A DNA stretch of 60,137 bases, taken from the NCBI GenBank assembly GCA_964057225.1, contig CAXKVF010000103.1:1-60137 (forward strand). The letters are read 5' to 3'. The notes beneath the pieces are model-generated. The model made no database searches and was not told where the DNA came from. It was given only the letters and a program-made list of their open reading frames with translations. Positions 13,800 through 24,689 of this stretch are shown piece by piece; position 1 is the first letter of the stretch, and each line of letters starts with the position of its first letter. Made by a program: the position numbers and the translations under genes. The stretch comes from Auanema rhodensis (lineage: Eukaryota; Nematoda; Chromadorea; Rhabditida; Rhabditidae).

Positions 13800-16700
13800 A
13801 CCATGCACCAATATCAATAAAAATTTGTTTTTAGACTAATATGGACATGGGGGAATCTAATTTTGAAAACCGCATCTCTTTATCTTTCACGTGAAGCGAG
13901 TTACATACCAAGTGCACATCACGTGTACATTTAATTAGCATAAATTAAAGTTCACGTAAATTTCAAAGTCATGGTTACCATGCACCAATATCAATAAAAA
14001 TTTGTTTTTAGACTAATATGGACATGGGGAATCTAATTTTGAAAACCGCATCTCTTCATCTTTCACGTGAAGCGAGTTACATACCAAGTGCACATCACGT
14101 GTACATTTAATTAGCATAAATTAAAGTTCACGTAAATTTCAAAGTCATGGTTACCATGCACCAATATCAATAAAAATTTGTTTTTAAACTAATATGGACA
14201 TGGGAATCTAATTTTGAAAACCGCATCTCTTTATCTTTCACGTGAAGCGAGTTACATACCAAGTGCACATCACGTGTACATTTAATTAGCATAAATTAAA
14301 GTTCACGTAAATTTCAAAGTCATGGTTACCATGCACCAATATCAATAAAAATTTGTTTTTAGACTAATATGGACATGGGGAATCTAATTTTGAAAACCGC
14401 ATCTCTTTATCTTTCACGTGAAGCGAGTTACATACCAAGTGCACATCACGTGTACATTTAATTAGCATAAATTAAAGTTCACGTAAATTTCAAAGTCATG
14501 GTTACCATAAACCAATATCAATAAAAATTTGTTTTTAGACTAATATGGACATGGGGAATCTAATTTTGAAAACCGCATCTCTTTATCTTTCACGTGAAGC
14601 GAGTTACATACCAAGTGCACATCACGTGTACATTTAATTAGCATAAATTAAAGTTCACGTAAATTTCAAAGTCATGGTTACCATGAACCAATATCAATAA
14701 AAATTTGTTTTTAGACTAATATGGACATGGGGAATCTAATTTTGAAAACCGCATCTCTTCATCTTTCACGTGAAGCGAGTTACATACCAAGTGCACATCA
14801 CGTGTACATTTAATTAGCATAAATTAAAGTTCACGTAAATTTCAAAGTCATGGTTACCATGCACCAATATCAATAAAAATTTGTTTTTAGACTAATATGG
14901 ACATGGGGAATCTAATTTTGAAAACCGCATCTCTTTATCTTTCACGTGAAGCGAGTTACATACCAAGTGCACATCACGTGTACATTTAATTAGCATAAAT
15001 TAAAGTTCACGTAAATTTCAAAGTCATGGTTACCATGCACCAATATCAATAAAAATTTGTTTTTAGACTAATATGGACATGGGGAATCTAATTTTGAAAA
15101 CCGCATCTCTTTATCTTTCACGTGAAGCGAGTTACATACCAAGTGCACATCACGTGTACATTTAATTAGCATAAATTAAAGTTCACGTAAATTTCAAAGT
15201 CATGGTTACCATGAACCAATATCAATAAAAATTTGTTTTTAGACTAATATGGACATGGGGAATCTAATTTTGAAAACCGCATCTCTTTATCTTTCACGTG
15301 AAGCGAGTTACATACCAAGTGCACATCACGTGTACATTTAATTAGCATAAATTAAAGTTCACGTAAATTTCAAAGTCATGGTTACCATGAACCAATATCA
15401 ATAAAAATTTGTTTTTAGACTAATATGGACATGGGGAATCTAATTTTGAAAACCGCATCTCTTTATCTTTCACGTGAAGCGAGTTACATACCAAGTGCCC
15501 ATCACGTGTACATTTAATTAGCATAAATTAAAGTTCACGTAAATTTCAAGTCATGGTTACCATGCACCAATGTCAATAAAATTTGTTTTTAGACTAATAT
15601 GGACATGGGGAATCTAATTTTGAAAACCGCATCTCTTCATCTTTCACGTGAAGCGAGTTACATACCAAGTGCACATCACGTGTACATTTAATTAGCATAA
15701 ATTAAAGTTCACGTAAATTTCAAAGTCATGGTTACCATGCACCAATATCAATAAAAATTTGTTTTTAGACTAATATGGACATGGGGAATCTAATTTTGAA
15801 ACCGCATCTCTTCATCTTTCACGTGAAGCGAGTTACATACCAAGTGCACATCACGTGTACATTTAATTAGCATAAATTAAAGTTCACGTAAATTTCAAAG
15901 TCATGGTTACCATGCACCAATATCAATAAGAATTTGTTTTAGACTAATATGGACATGGGGAATCTAATTTTGAAAACCGCATCTCTTTATCTTTCACGTG
16001 AAGCGAGTTACATACCAAGTGCACATCACGTGTACATTTAATTAGCATAAATTAAAGTTCACGTAAATTTCAAAGTCATGGTTACCATGCACCAATATCA
16101 ATAAAAATTTGTTTTTAGACTAATATGGACATGGGGAATCTAATTTTGAAAACCGCATCTCTTCATCTTTCACGTGAAGCGAGTTACATACCAAGTGCAC
16201 ATCACGTGTACATTTAATTAGCATAAATTAAAGTTCACGTAAATTTCAAAGTCATGGTTACCATGCACCAATATCAATAAAAATTTGTTTTTAGACTAAT
16301 ATGGACATGGGGAATCTAATTTTGAAAACCGCATCTCTTTATCTTTCACGTGAAGCGAGTTACATACCAAGTGCACATCACGTGTACATTTAATTAGCAT
16401 AAATTAAAGTTCACGTAAATTTCAAAGTCATGTTACCATGCACCAATGTCAATAAAAATTTGTTTTTAGACTAATATGGACATGGGGAATCTAATTTGAA
16501 ACCGCATCTCCTTATCTTTCACGTGAAGCGAGTTACATACCAAGTGCACATCACGTGTACATTTAATTAGCATAAATTAAAGTTCACGTAAATTTCAAAG
16601 TCATGGTTACCATGCACCAATATCAATAAAAATTTGTTTTTAGACTAATATGGACATGGGGAGTCTAATTTTGAAAACCGCATCTCTTCATCTTTACGTG

Positions 16701-17200
16701 AAGCGAGTTACATACCAAGTGCACATCACGTGTACATTTTAATTAGCATAAATTAAAGTTCACGTAAATTTCAAAGTCATGGTTACCATGCACCAATATC
16801 AATAAAAATTTGTTTTTAGACTAATATGGACATGGGGAATCTAATTTTGAAAACCGCATCTCTTTATCTTTCACGTGAAGCGAGTTACATACCAAGTGCA
16901 CATCACGTGTACATTTAATTAGCATAAATTAAAGTTCACGTAAATTTCAAAGTCATGGTTACCATGCACCAATATCAATAAAAATTTGTTTTTAGACTAA
17001 TATGGACATGGGGAATCTAATTTTGAAAACCGCATCTCTTTATCTTTCACGTGAAGCGAGTTACATACCAAGTGCACATCACGTGTACATTAATTAGCAT
17101 AAATTAAAGTTCACGTAAATTTCAAAGTCATGGTTACCATGCACCAATATCAATAAAAATTTTGTTTTTAGACTAATATGGACATGGGGAATCTAATTTT
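13800..17200 (+). other. Stretch with unusually many one-base indels
   Basis: I count about a dozen small insertions or deletions here: near 13848, 14204, 15548, 15578, 15800, 15938, 16432, 16495, 16695, 16738, 17090 and 17160. Most are in homopolymers. In the next 43 kb I noticed only about two. The sharp drop suggests a change in read support or polishing rather than biology, because the second copy of the same segment (36.8-40.2 kb) lacks these indels. Confidence 0.75.
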
Positions 17201-19950
17201 GAAAACCGCATCTCTTCATCTTTTACGTGAAGCGAGTTACATACCAAGTGCACATCACGTGTACATTTAATTAGCATAAATTAAAGTTCACGTAAATTTC
17301 AAAGTCATGGTTACCATGCACCAATATCAATAAAAATTTGTTTTTAGACTAATATGGACATGGGGAATCTAATTTTGAAAACCGCATCTCTTTATCTTTC
17401 ACGTGAAGCGAGTTACATACCAAGTGCACATCACGTGTACATTTAATTAGCATAAATTAAAGTTCACGTAAATTTCAAAGTCATGGTTACCATGCACCAA
17501 TATCAATAAAAATTTGTTTTTAGACTAATATGGACATGAGGAATCTAATTTTGAAAACCGCATCTCTTTATCTTTCACGTGAAGCGAGTTACATACCAAG
17601 TGCACATCACGTGTACATTTAATTAGCATAAATTAAAGTTCACGTAAATTTCAAAGTCATGGTTACCATAAACCAATATCAATAAAAATTTGTTTTTAGA
17701 CTAATATGGACATGGGGAATCTAATTTTGAAAACCGCATCTCTTTATCTTTCACGTGAAGCGAGTTACATACCAAGTGCACATCACGTGTACATTTAATT
17801 AGCATAAATTAAAGTTCACGTAAATTTCAAAGTCATGGTTACCATGAACCAATATCAATAAAAATTTGTTTTTAGACTAATATGGACATGGGGAATCTAA
17901 TTTTGAAAACCGCATCTCTTTATCTTTCACGTGAAGCGAGTTACATACCAAGTGCACATCACGTGTACATTTAATTAGCATAAATTAAAGTTCACGTAAA
18001 TTTCAAAGTCATGGTTACCATGCACCAATATCAATAAAAATTTGTTTTTAGACTAATATGGACATGGGGAATCTAATGTTGAAAACCGCATCTCTTTATC
18101 TTTCACGTGAAGCGAGTTACATACCAAGTGCACATCACGTGTACATTTAATTAGCATAAATTAAAGTTCACGTAAATTTCAAAGTCATGGTTACCATGAA
18201 CCAATATCAATAAAAATTTGTTTTTAGACTAATATGGACATGGGGAATCTAATTTTGAAAACCGCATCTCGTTATCTTTCACGTGAAGCGAGTTACATAC
18301 CAAGTGCACATCACGTGTACATTTAATTAGCATAAATTAAAGTTCACGTAAATTTCAAAGTCATGGTTACCATGCACCAATATCAATAAAAATTTGTTTT
18401 TAGACTAATATGGACATGGGGAATCTAATTTTGAAAACCGCATCTCTTTATCTTTCACGTGAAGCGAGTTACATACCAAGTGCACATCACGTGTACATTT
18501 AATTAGCATAAATTAAAGTTCACGTAAATTTCAAAGTCATGGTTACCATGCACCAATATCAATAAAAATTTGTTTTTAGACTAATATGGACATGGGGAAT
18601 CTAATTTTGAAAACCGCATCTCTTTATCTTTCACGTGAAGCGAGTTACATACCAAGTGCACATCACGTGTACATTTAATTAGCATAAATTAAAGTTCACG
18701 TAAATTTCAAAGTCATGGTTACCATGCACCAATATCAATAAAAATTTGTTTTTAGACTAATATGGACATGGGGAATCTAATTTTGAAAACCGCATCTCTT
18801 CATCTTTTACGTGAAGCGAGTTACATACCAAGTGCACATCACGTGTACATTTAATTAGCATAAATTAAAGTTCACGTAAATTTCAAAGTCATGGTTACCA
18901 TGCACCAATATCAATAAAAATTTGTTTTTAGACTAATATGGACATGGGGAATCTAATTTTGAAAACCGCATCTCTTTATCTTTCACGTGAAGCGAGTTAC
19001 ATACCAAGTGCACATCACGTGTACATTTAATTAGCATAAATTAAAGTTCACGTAAATTTCAAAGTCATGGTTACCATGCACCAATATCAATAAAAATTTG
19101 TTTTTAGACTAATATGGACATGAGGAATCTAATTTTGAAAACCGCATCTCTTTATCTTTCACGTGAAGCGAGTTACATACCAAGTGCACATCACGTGTAC
19201 ATTTAATTAGCATAAATTAAAGTTCACGTAAATTTCAAAGTCATGGTTACCATAAACCAATATCAATAAAAATTTGTTTTTAGACTAATATGGACATGGG
19301 GAATCTAATTTTGAAAACCGCATCTCTTTATCTTTCACGTGAAGCGAGTTACATACCAAGTGCACATCACGTGTACATTTAATTAGCATAAATTAAAGTT
19401 CACGTAAATTTCAAAGTCATGGTTACCATGAACCAATATCAATAAAAATTTGTTTTTAGACTAATATGGACATGGGGAATCTAATTTTGAAAACCGCATC
19501 TCTTTATCTTTCACGTGAAGCGAGTTACATACCAAGTGCACATCACGTGTACATTTAATTAGCATAAATTAAAGTTCACGTAAATTTCAAAGTCATGGTT
19601 ACCATGCACCAATATCAATAAAAATTTGTTTTTAGACTAATATGGACATGGGGAATCTAATGTTGAAAACCGCATCTCTTTATCTTTCACGTGAAGCGAG
19701 TTACATACCAAGTGCACATCACGTGTACATTTAATTAGCATAAATTAAAGTTCACGTAAATTTCAAAGTCATGGTTACCATGAACCAATATCAATAAAAA
19801 TTTGTTTTTAGACTAATATGGACATGGGGAATCTAATTTTGAAAACCGCATCTCGTTATCTTTCACGTGAAGCGAGTTACATACCAAGTGCACATCACGT
19901 GTACATTTAATTAGCATAAATTAAAGTTCACGTAAATTTCAAAGTCATGG
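16790..19950 (+). repeat. Tandem duplication of a 9-monomer segment (2 x 1584 bp)
   Basis: Nine successive monomers with the order CTTCATCTTTTACG (17216), CATGAGGAATC (17536), CCATAAACC (17666), CCATGAACC (17841), AATGTTGAAA (18073), CCATGAACC (18196) and CTCGTTATC (18268) are repeated as 18800, 19121, 19251, 19430, 19660, 19780 and 19850. The spacing is about 1584 bp, exactly nine monomers. The corresponding place in the second large copy (about 39.85-41.4 kb) has only one such segment. Exact breakpoints cannot be placed because flanking monomers are consensus. Confidence 0.87.
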
Positions 19951-19958
19951 TTACCATG
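19946..19958. other. 13-bp dyad CATGGT-T-ACCATG in each monomer
   Basis: Six-base arms are perfect inverted repeats around one central T; on the other strand the centre is A. The dyad is intact in most copies. The AA form (CCATAAACC) and TC form (CCATTCACC) change the last base of the right arm. It could be a protein site or a weak cruciform element; it could also be chance. Confidence 0.6.
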
Positions 19959-19971
19959 CACCAATATCAAT

Positions 19972-19985
19972 AAAAATTTGTTTTT
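19972..19985. other. A5-TTTG-T5 dyad in each monomer
   Basis: Five A residues and five T residues flank a TTTG loop, within an A/T-rich stretch. Rigid A- and T-tracts of this kind are known to influence nucleosome position and DNA bending; a positioning role here is inference. Homopolymer length differences in the first 17 kb fall often at this spot, as expected for sequencing error. The shared shortened form at ~4390 and ~22081 occurs in both palindrome arms but not at ~43546. Confidence 0.55.
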
Positions 19986-20039
19986 AGACTAATATGGACA
20001 TGGGGAATCTAATTTTGAAAACCGCATCTCTTTATCTTT

Positions 20040-20110
20040 CACGTGAAGCGAGTTACATACCAAGTGCACATCACGTGTACATTTAATTAGCATAAATTAA
20101 AGTTCACGTA
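20040..20110 (+). other. Three CACGTG/CACGTA sites per monomer at 32- and 33-bp spacing
   Basis: In the reference monomer CACGTG lies at 20040-20045 and 20072-20077, and CACGTA at 20105-20110. The ACGT cores are 32 and 33 bp apart, close to three helical turns, so all would face the same side of free DNA. The first is inside a 10-bp perfect palindrome, TTCACGTGAA (20038-20047). The second reads ATCACGTG, preceded by GTGCAC at 20064-20069. CACGTG is the core of E-box/G-box sites bound by basic helix-loop-helix and bZIP proteins. The pattern repeats in nearly every monomer. Whether a protein binds is unknown. Confidence 0.7.
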
Positions 20111-22689
20111 AATTTCAAAGTCATGGTTACCATGCACCAATATCAATAAAAATTTGTTTTTAGACTAATATGGACATGGGGAATCTAATTTTGAAAACCG
20201 CATCTCTTCATCTTTCACGTGAAGCGAGTTACATACCAAGTGCACATCACGTGTACATTTAATTAGCATAAATTAAAGTTCACGTAAATTTCAAAGTCAT
20301 GGTTACCATGCACCAATATCAATAAAAATTTGTTTTTAAACTAATATGGACATGGGGAATCTAATTTTGAAAACCGCATCTCTTTATCTTTCACGTGAAG
20401 CGAGTTACATACCAAGTGCACATCACGTGTACATTTAATTAGCATAAATTAAAGTTCACGTAAATTTCAAAGTCATGGTTACCATGCACCAATATCAATA
20501 AAAATTTGTTTTTAGACTAATATGGACATGGGGAATCTAATTTTGAAAACCGCATCTCTTTATCTTTCACGTGAAGCGAGTTACATACCAAGTGCACATC
20601 ACGTGTACATTTAATTAGCATAAATTAAAGTTCACGTAAATTTCAAAGTCATGGTTACCATGCACCAATATCAATAAAAATTTGTTTTTAGACTAATATG
20701 GACATGGGGAATCTAATTTTGAAAACCGCATCTCTTTATCTTTCACGTGAAGCGAGTTACATACCAAGTGCACATCACGTGTACATTTAATTAGCATAAA
20801 TTAAAGTTCACGTAAATTTCAAAGTCATGGTTACCATGAACCAATATCAATAAAAATTTGTTTTTAGACTAATATGGACATGGGGAATCTAATTTTGAAA
20901 ACCGCATCTCTTTATCTTTCACGTGAAGCGAGTTACATACCAAGTGCACATCACGTGTACATTTAATTAGCATAAATTAAAGTTCACGTAAATTTCAAAG
21001 TCATGGTTACCATGCACCAATATCAATAAAAATTTGTTTTTAGACTAATATGGACATGGGGAATCTAATTTTGAAAACCGCATCTCTTTATCTTTCACGT
21101 GAAGCGAGTTACATACCAAGTGCACATCACGTGTACATTTAATTAGCATAAATTAAAGTTCACGTAAATTTCAAAGTCATGGTTACCATGCACCAATATC
21201 AATAAAAATTTGTTTTTAGACTAATATGGACATGGGGAATCTAATTTTGAAAACCGCATCTCTTTATCTTTCACGTGAAGCGAGTTACATACCAAGTGCA
21301 CATCACGTGTACATTTAATTAGCATAAATTAAAGTTCACGTAAATTTCAAAGTCATGGTTACCATGCACCAATGTCAATAAAAATTTGTTTTTAGACTAA
21401 TATGGACATGGGGAATCTAATTTTGAAAACCGCATCTCTTTATCTTTCACGTGAAGCGAGTTACATACCAAGTGCACATCACGTGTACATTTAATTAGCA
21501 TAAATTAAAGTTCACGTAAATTTCAAAGTCATGGTTACCATGCACCAATATCAATAAAAATTTGTTTTTAGACTAATATGGACATGGGGAATCTAATTTT
21601 GAAAACCGCATCTCTTTATCTTTCACGTGAAGCGAGTTACATACCAAGTGCACATCACGTGTACATTTAATTAGCATAAATTAAAGTTCACGTAAATTTC
21701 AAAGTCATGGTTACCATGCACCAATGTCAATAAAAATTTGTTTTTAGACTAATATGGACATGGGGAATCTAATTTTGAAAACCGCATCTCTTCATCTTTC
21801 ACGTGAAGCGAGTTACATACGAAGTGCACATCACGTGTACATTTAATTAGCATAAATTAAAGTTCACGTAAATTTCAAAGTCATGGTTACCATGCACCAA
21901 TATCAATAAAAATTTGTTTTTAGACTAATATGGACATGGGGAATCTAATTTTGAAAACCGCATCTCTTTATCTTTCACGTGAAGCGAGTTACATACCAAG
22001 TGCACATCACGTGTACATTTAATTAGCATAAATTAAAGTTCACGTAAATTTCAAAGTCATGGTTACCATGCACCAATATCAAAAAAATTTGTTTTTAGAC
22101 TAATATGGACATGGGGAATCTAATTTTGAAAACCGCATCTCTTCATCTTTCACGTGAAGCGAGTTACATACCAAGTGCACATCACGTGTACATTTAATTA
22201 GCATAAATTAAAGTTCACGTAAATTTCAAAGTCATGGTTACCATGCACCAATATCAATAAAAATTTGTTTTTAAACTAATATGGACATGGGGAATCTAAT
22301 TTTGAAAACCGCATCTCTTTATCTTTCACGTGAAGCGAGTTACATACCAAGTGCACATCACGTGTACATTTAATTAGCATAAATTAAAGTTCACGTAAAT
22401 TTCAAAGTCATGGTTACCATGCACCAATATCAATAAAAATTTGTTTTTAGACTAATATGGACATGGGGAATCTAATTTTGAAAACCGCATCTCTTTATCT
22501 TTCACGTGAAGCGAGTTACATACCAAGTGCACATCACGTGTACATTTAATTAGCATAAATTAAAGTTCACGTAAATTTCAAAGTCATGGTTACCATGCAC
22601 CAATATCAATAAAAATTTGTTTTTAGACTAATATGGACATGGGGAATCTAATTTTGAAAACCGCATCTCTTTATCTTTCACGTGAAGCG

Positions 22690-23560
22690 AGTTACATACC
22701 AAGTGCACATCACGTGTACATTTAATTAGCATAAATTAAAGTTCACGTAAATTTCAAAGTCATGGTTACCATGAACCAATATCAATAAAAATTTGTTTTT
22801 AGACTAATATGGACATGGGGAATCTAATTTTGAAAACCGCATCTCTTTATCTTTCACGTGAAGCGAGTTACATACCAAGTGCACATCACGTGTACATTTA
22901 ATTAGCATAAATTAAAGTTCACGTAAATTTCAAAGTCATGGTTACCATGCACCAATATCAATAAAAATTTGTTTTTAGACTAATATGGACATGGGGAATC
23001 TAATTTTGAAAACCGCATCTCTTTATCTTTCACGTGAAGCGAGTTACATACCAAGTGCACATCACGTGTACATTTAATTAGCATAAATTAAAGTTCACGT
23101 AAATTTCAAAGTCATGGTTACCATGAACCAATATCAATAAAAATTTGTTTTTAGACTAATATGGACATGGGGAATCTAATTTTGAAAACCGCATCTCTTT
23201 ATCTTTCACGTGAAGCGAGTTACATACCAAGTGCACATCACGTGTACATTTAATTAGCATAAATTAAAGTTCACGTAAATTTCAAAGTCATGGTTACCAT
23301 GAACCAATATCAATAAAAATTTGTTTTTAGACTAATATGGACATGGGGAATCTAATTTTGAAAACCGCATCTCTTTATCTTTCACGTGAAGCGAGTTACA
23401 TACCAAGTGCACATCACGTGTACATTTAATTAGCATAAATTAAAGTTCACGTAAATTTCAAAGTCATGGTTACCATGCACCAATATCAATAAAAATTTGT
23501 TTTTAGACTAATATGGACATGGGGAATCTAATTTTGAAAACCGCATCTCGTTATCTTTCA
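22690..23560 (+). repeat. Site of a 2-monomer copy-number difference, short allele
   Basis: Here the A-form CCATGAACC occurs at 22772, 23122 and 23300 before CTCGTTATC at 23548. The matching stretch of the second large copy (44.2-45.4 kb) has it at 44240, 44590, 44942 and 45118 before CTCGTTATC at 45366, so an extra 352-bp pair (one GAACC plus one GCACC monomer) is present there. The simplest reading is gain or loss of a dimer by unequal exchange after the larger duplication. Confidence 0.8.
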
Positions 23561-24689
23561 CGTGAAGCGAGTTACATACCAAGTGCACATCACGTGTACA
23601 TTTAATTAGCATAAATTAAAGTTCACGTAAATTTCAAAGTCATGGTTACCATGCACCAATATCAATAAAAATTTGTTTTTAGACTAATATGGACATGGGG
23701 AATCTAATTTTGAAAACCGCATCTCTTTATCTTTCACGTGAAGCGAGTTACATACCAAGTGCACATCACGTGTACATTTAATTAGCATAAATTAAAGTTC
23801 ACGTAAATTTCAAAGTCATGGTTACCATGCACCAATATCAATAAAAATTTGTTTTTAGACTAATATGGACATGGGGAATCTAATTTTGAAAACCGCATCT
23901 CGTTATCTTTCACGTGAAGCGAGTTACATACCAAGTGCACATCACGTGTACATTTAATTAGCATAAATTAAAGTTCACGTAAATTTCAAAGTCATGGTTA
24001 CCATGCACCAATATCAATAAAAATTTGTTTTTAGACTAATATGGACATGGGGAATCTAATTTTGAAAACCGCATCTCTTTATCTTTCACGTGAAGCGAGT
24101 TACATACCAAGTGCACATCACGTGTACATTTAATTAGCATAAATTAAAGTTCACGTAAATTTCAAAGTCATGGTTACCATGCACCAATATCAATAAAAAT
24201 TTGTTTTTAGACTAATATGGACATGGGGAATCTAATTTTGAAAACCGCATCTCTTTATCTTTCACGTGAAGCGAGTTACATACCAAGTGCACATCACGTG
24301 TACATTTAATTAGCATAAATTAAAGTTCACGTAAATTTCAAAGTCATGGTTACCATGAACCAATATCAATAAAAATTTGTTTTTAGACTAATATGGACAT
24401 GGAGAATCTAATTTTGAAAACCGCATCTCTTTATCTTTCACGTGAAGCGAGTTACATACCAAGTGCACATCACGTGTACATTTAATTAGCATAAATTAAA
24501 GTTCACGTAAATTTCAAAGTCATGGTTACCATGAACCAATATCAATAAAAATTTGTTTTTAGACTAATATGGACATGGGGAATCTAATTTTGAAAACGGC
24601 ATCTCTTTATCTTTCACGTGAAGCGAGTTACATACCAAGTGCACATCACGTGTACATTTAATTAGCATAAATTAAAGTTCACGTAAATT

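Larger units (their letters stand above)
19946..20121 (+). repeat. Reference monomer (consensus copy of the 176-bp satellite)
   Basis: This copy carries the majority base at every recurrently variable site and is used here to number positions 1-176, starting at the C of CATGGTTACCATG. Recurrent variants elsewhere are: positions 12-14 (GC, GA, AA or TC forms before ACC), 21 A to G, 42 G to A, 57-62 in the G-rich run, 68-69 T to G, 79 C to G, 86 T to G or C, 88 T to C, 95 C to T, 115 C to G, 123 A to C, 164 T to C and about 167 A to C. Choice of start and strand is arbitrary because the array is continuous. The order of these variants is what allows longer duplications to be traced. Confidence 0.95.
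13239..24630 (+). repeat. Large direct repeat, copy 1 (about 11.4 kb)
   Basis: Variant order matches 36281-46450: truncated monomer 13621, CTTCATC ~14050, TTTTTAAACTA ~14186, CCATAAACC ~14506, GTGCCC ~15491, AATAAGAATT ~15925, CTCCTTATC ~16503, GGGGAGTC ~16660, CATGAGGAATC ~17536, AATGTTGAAA ~18073, CATACGAAG ~21818, CATGGAGAATC ~24402 and AACGGCATC ~24596. It contains nine more monomers than copy 2 near 17-20 kb and two fewer near 23 kb. Similarity ends after ~24.6 kb, where copy 2 gains a GTGCCC variant and copy 1 does not. The right end is approximate; the left end is the palindrome centre. Confidence 0.88.

Noticed and set aside
20030-20080. CACGTG motifs as promoters of nearby genes
   Set aside because: No gene, TATA-plus-ORF arrangement or transcript-like unit exists in the window; sites occur about three times in each monomer, so single-gene control is unsupported.
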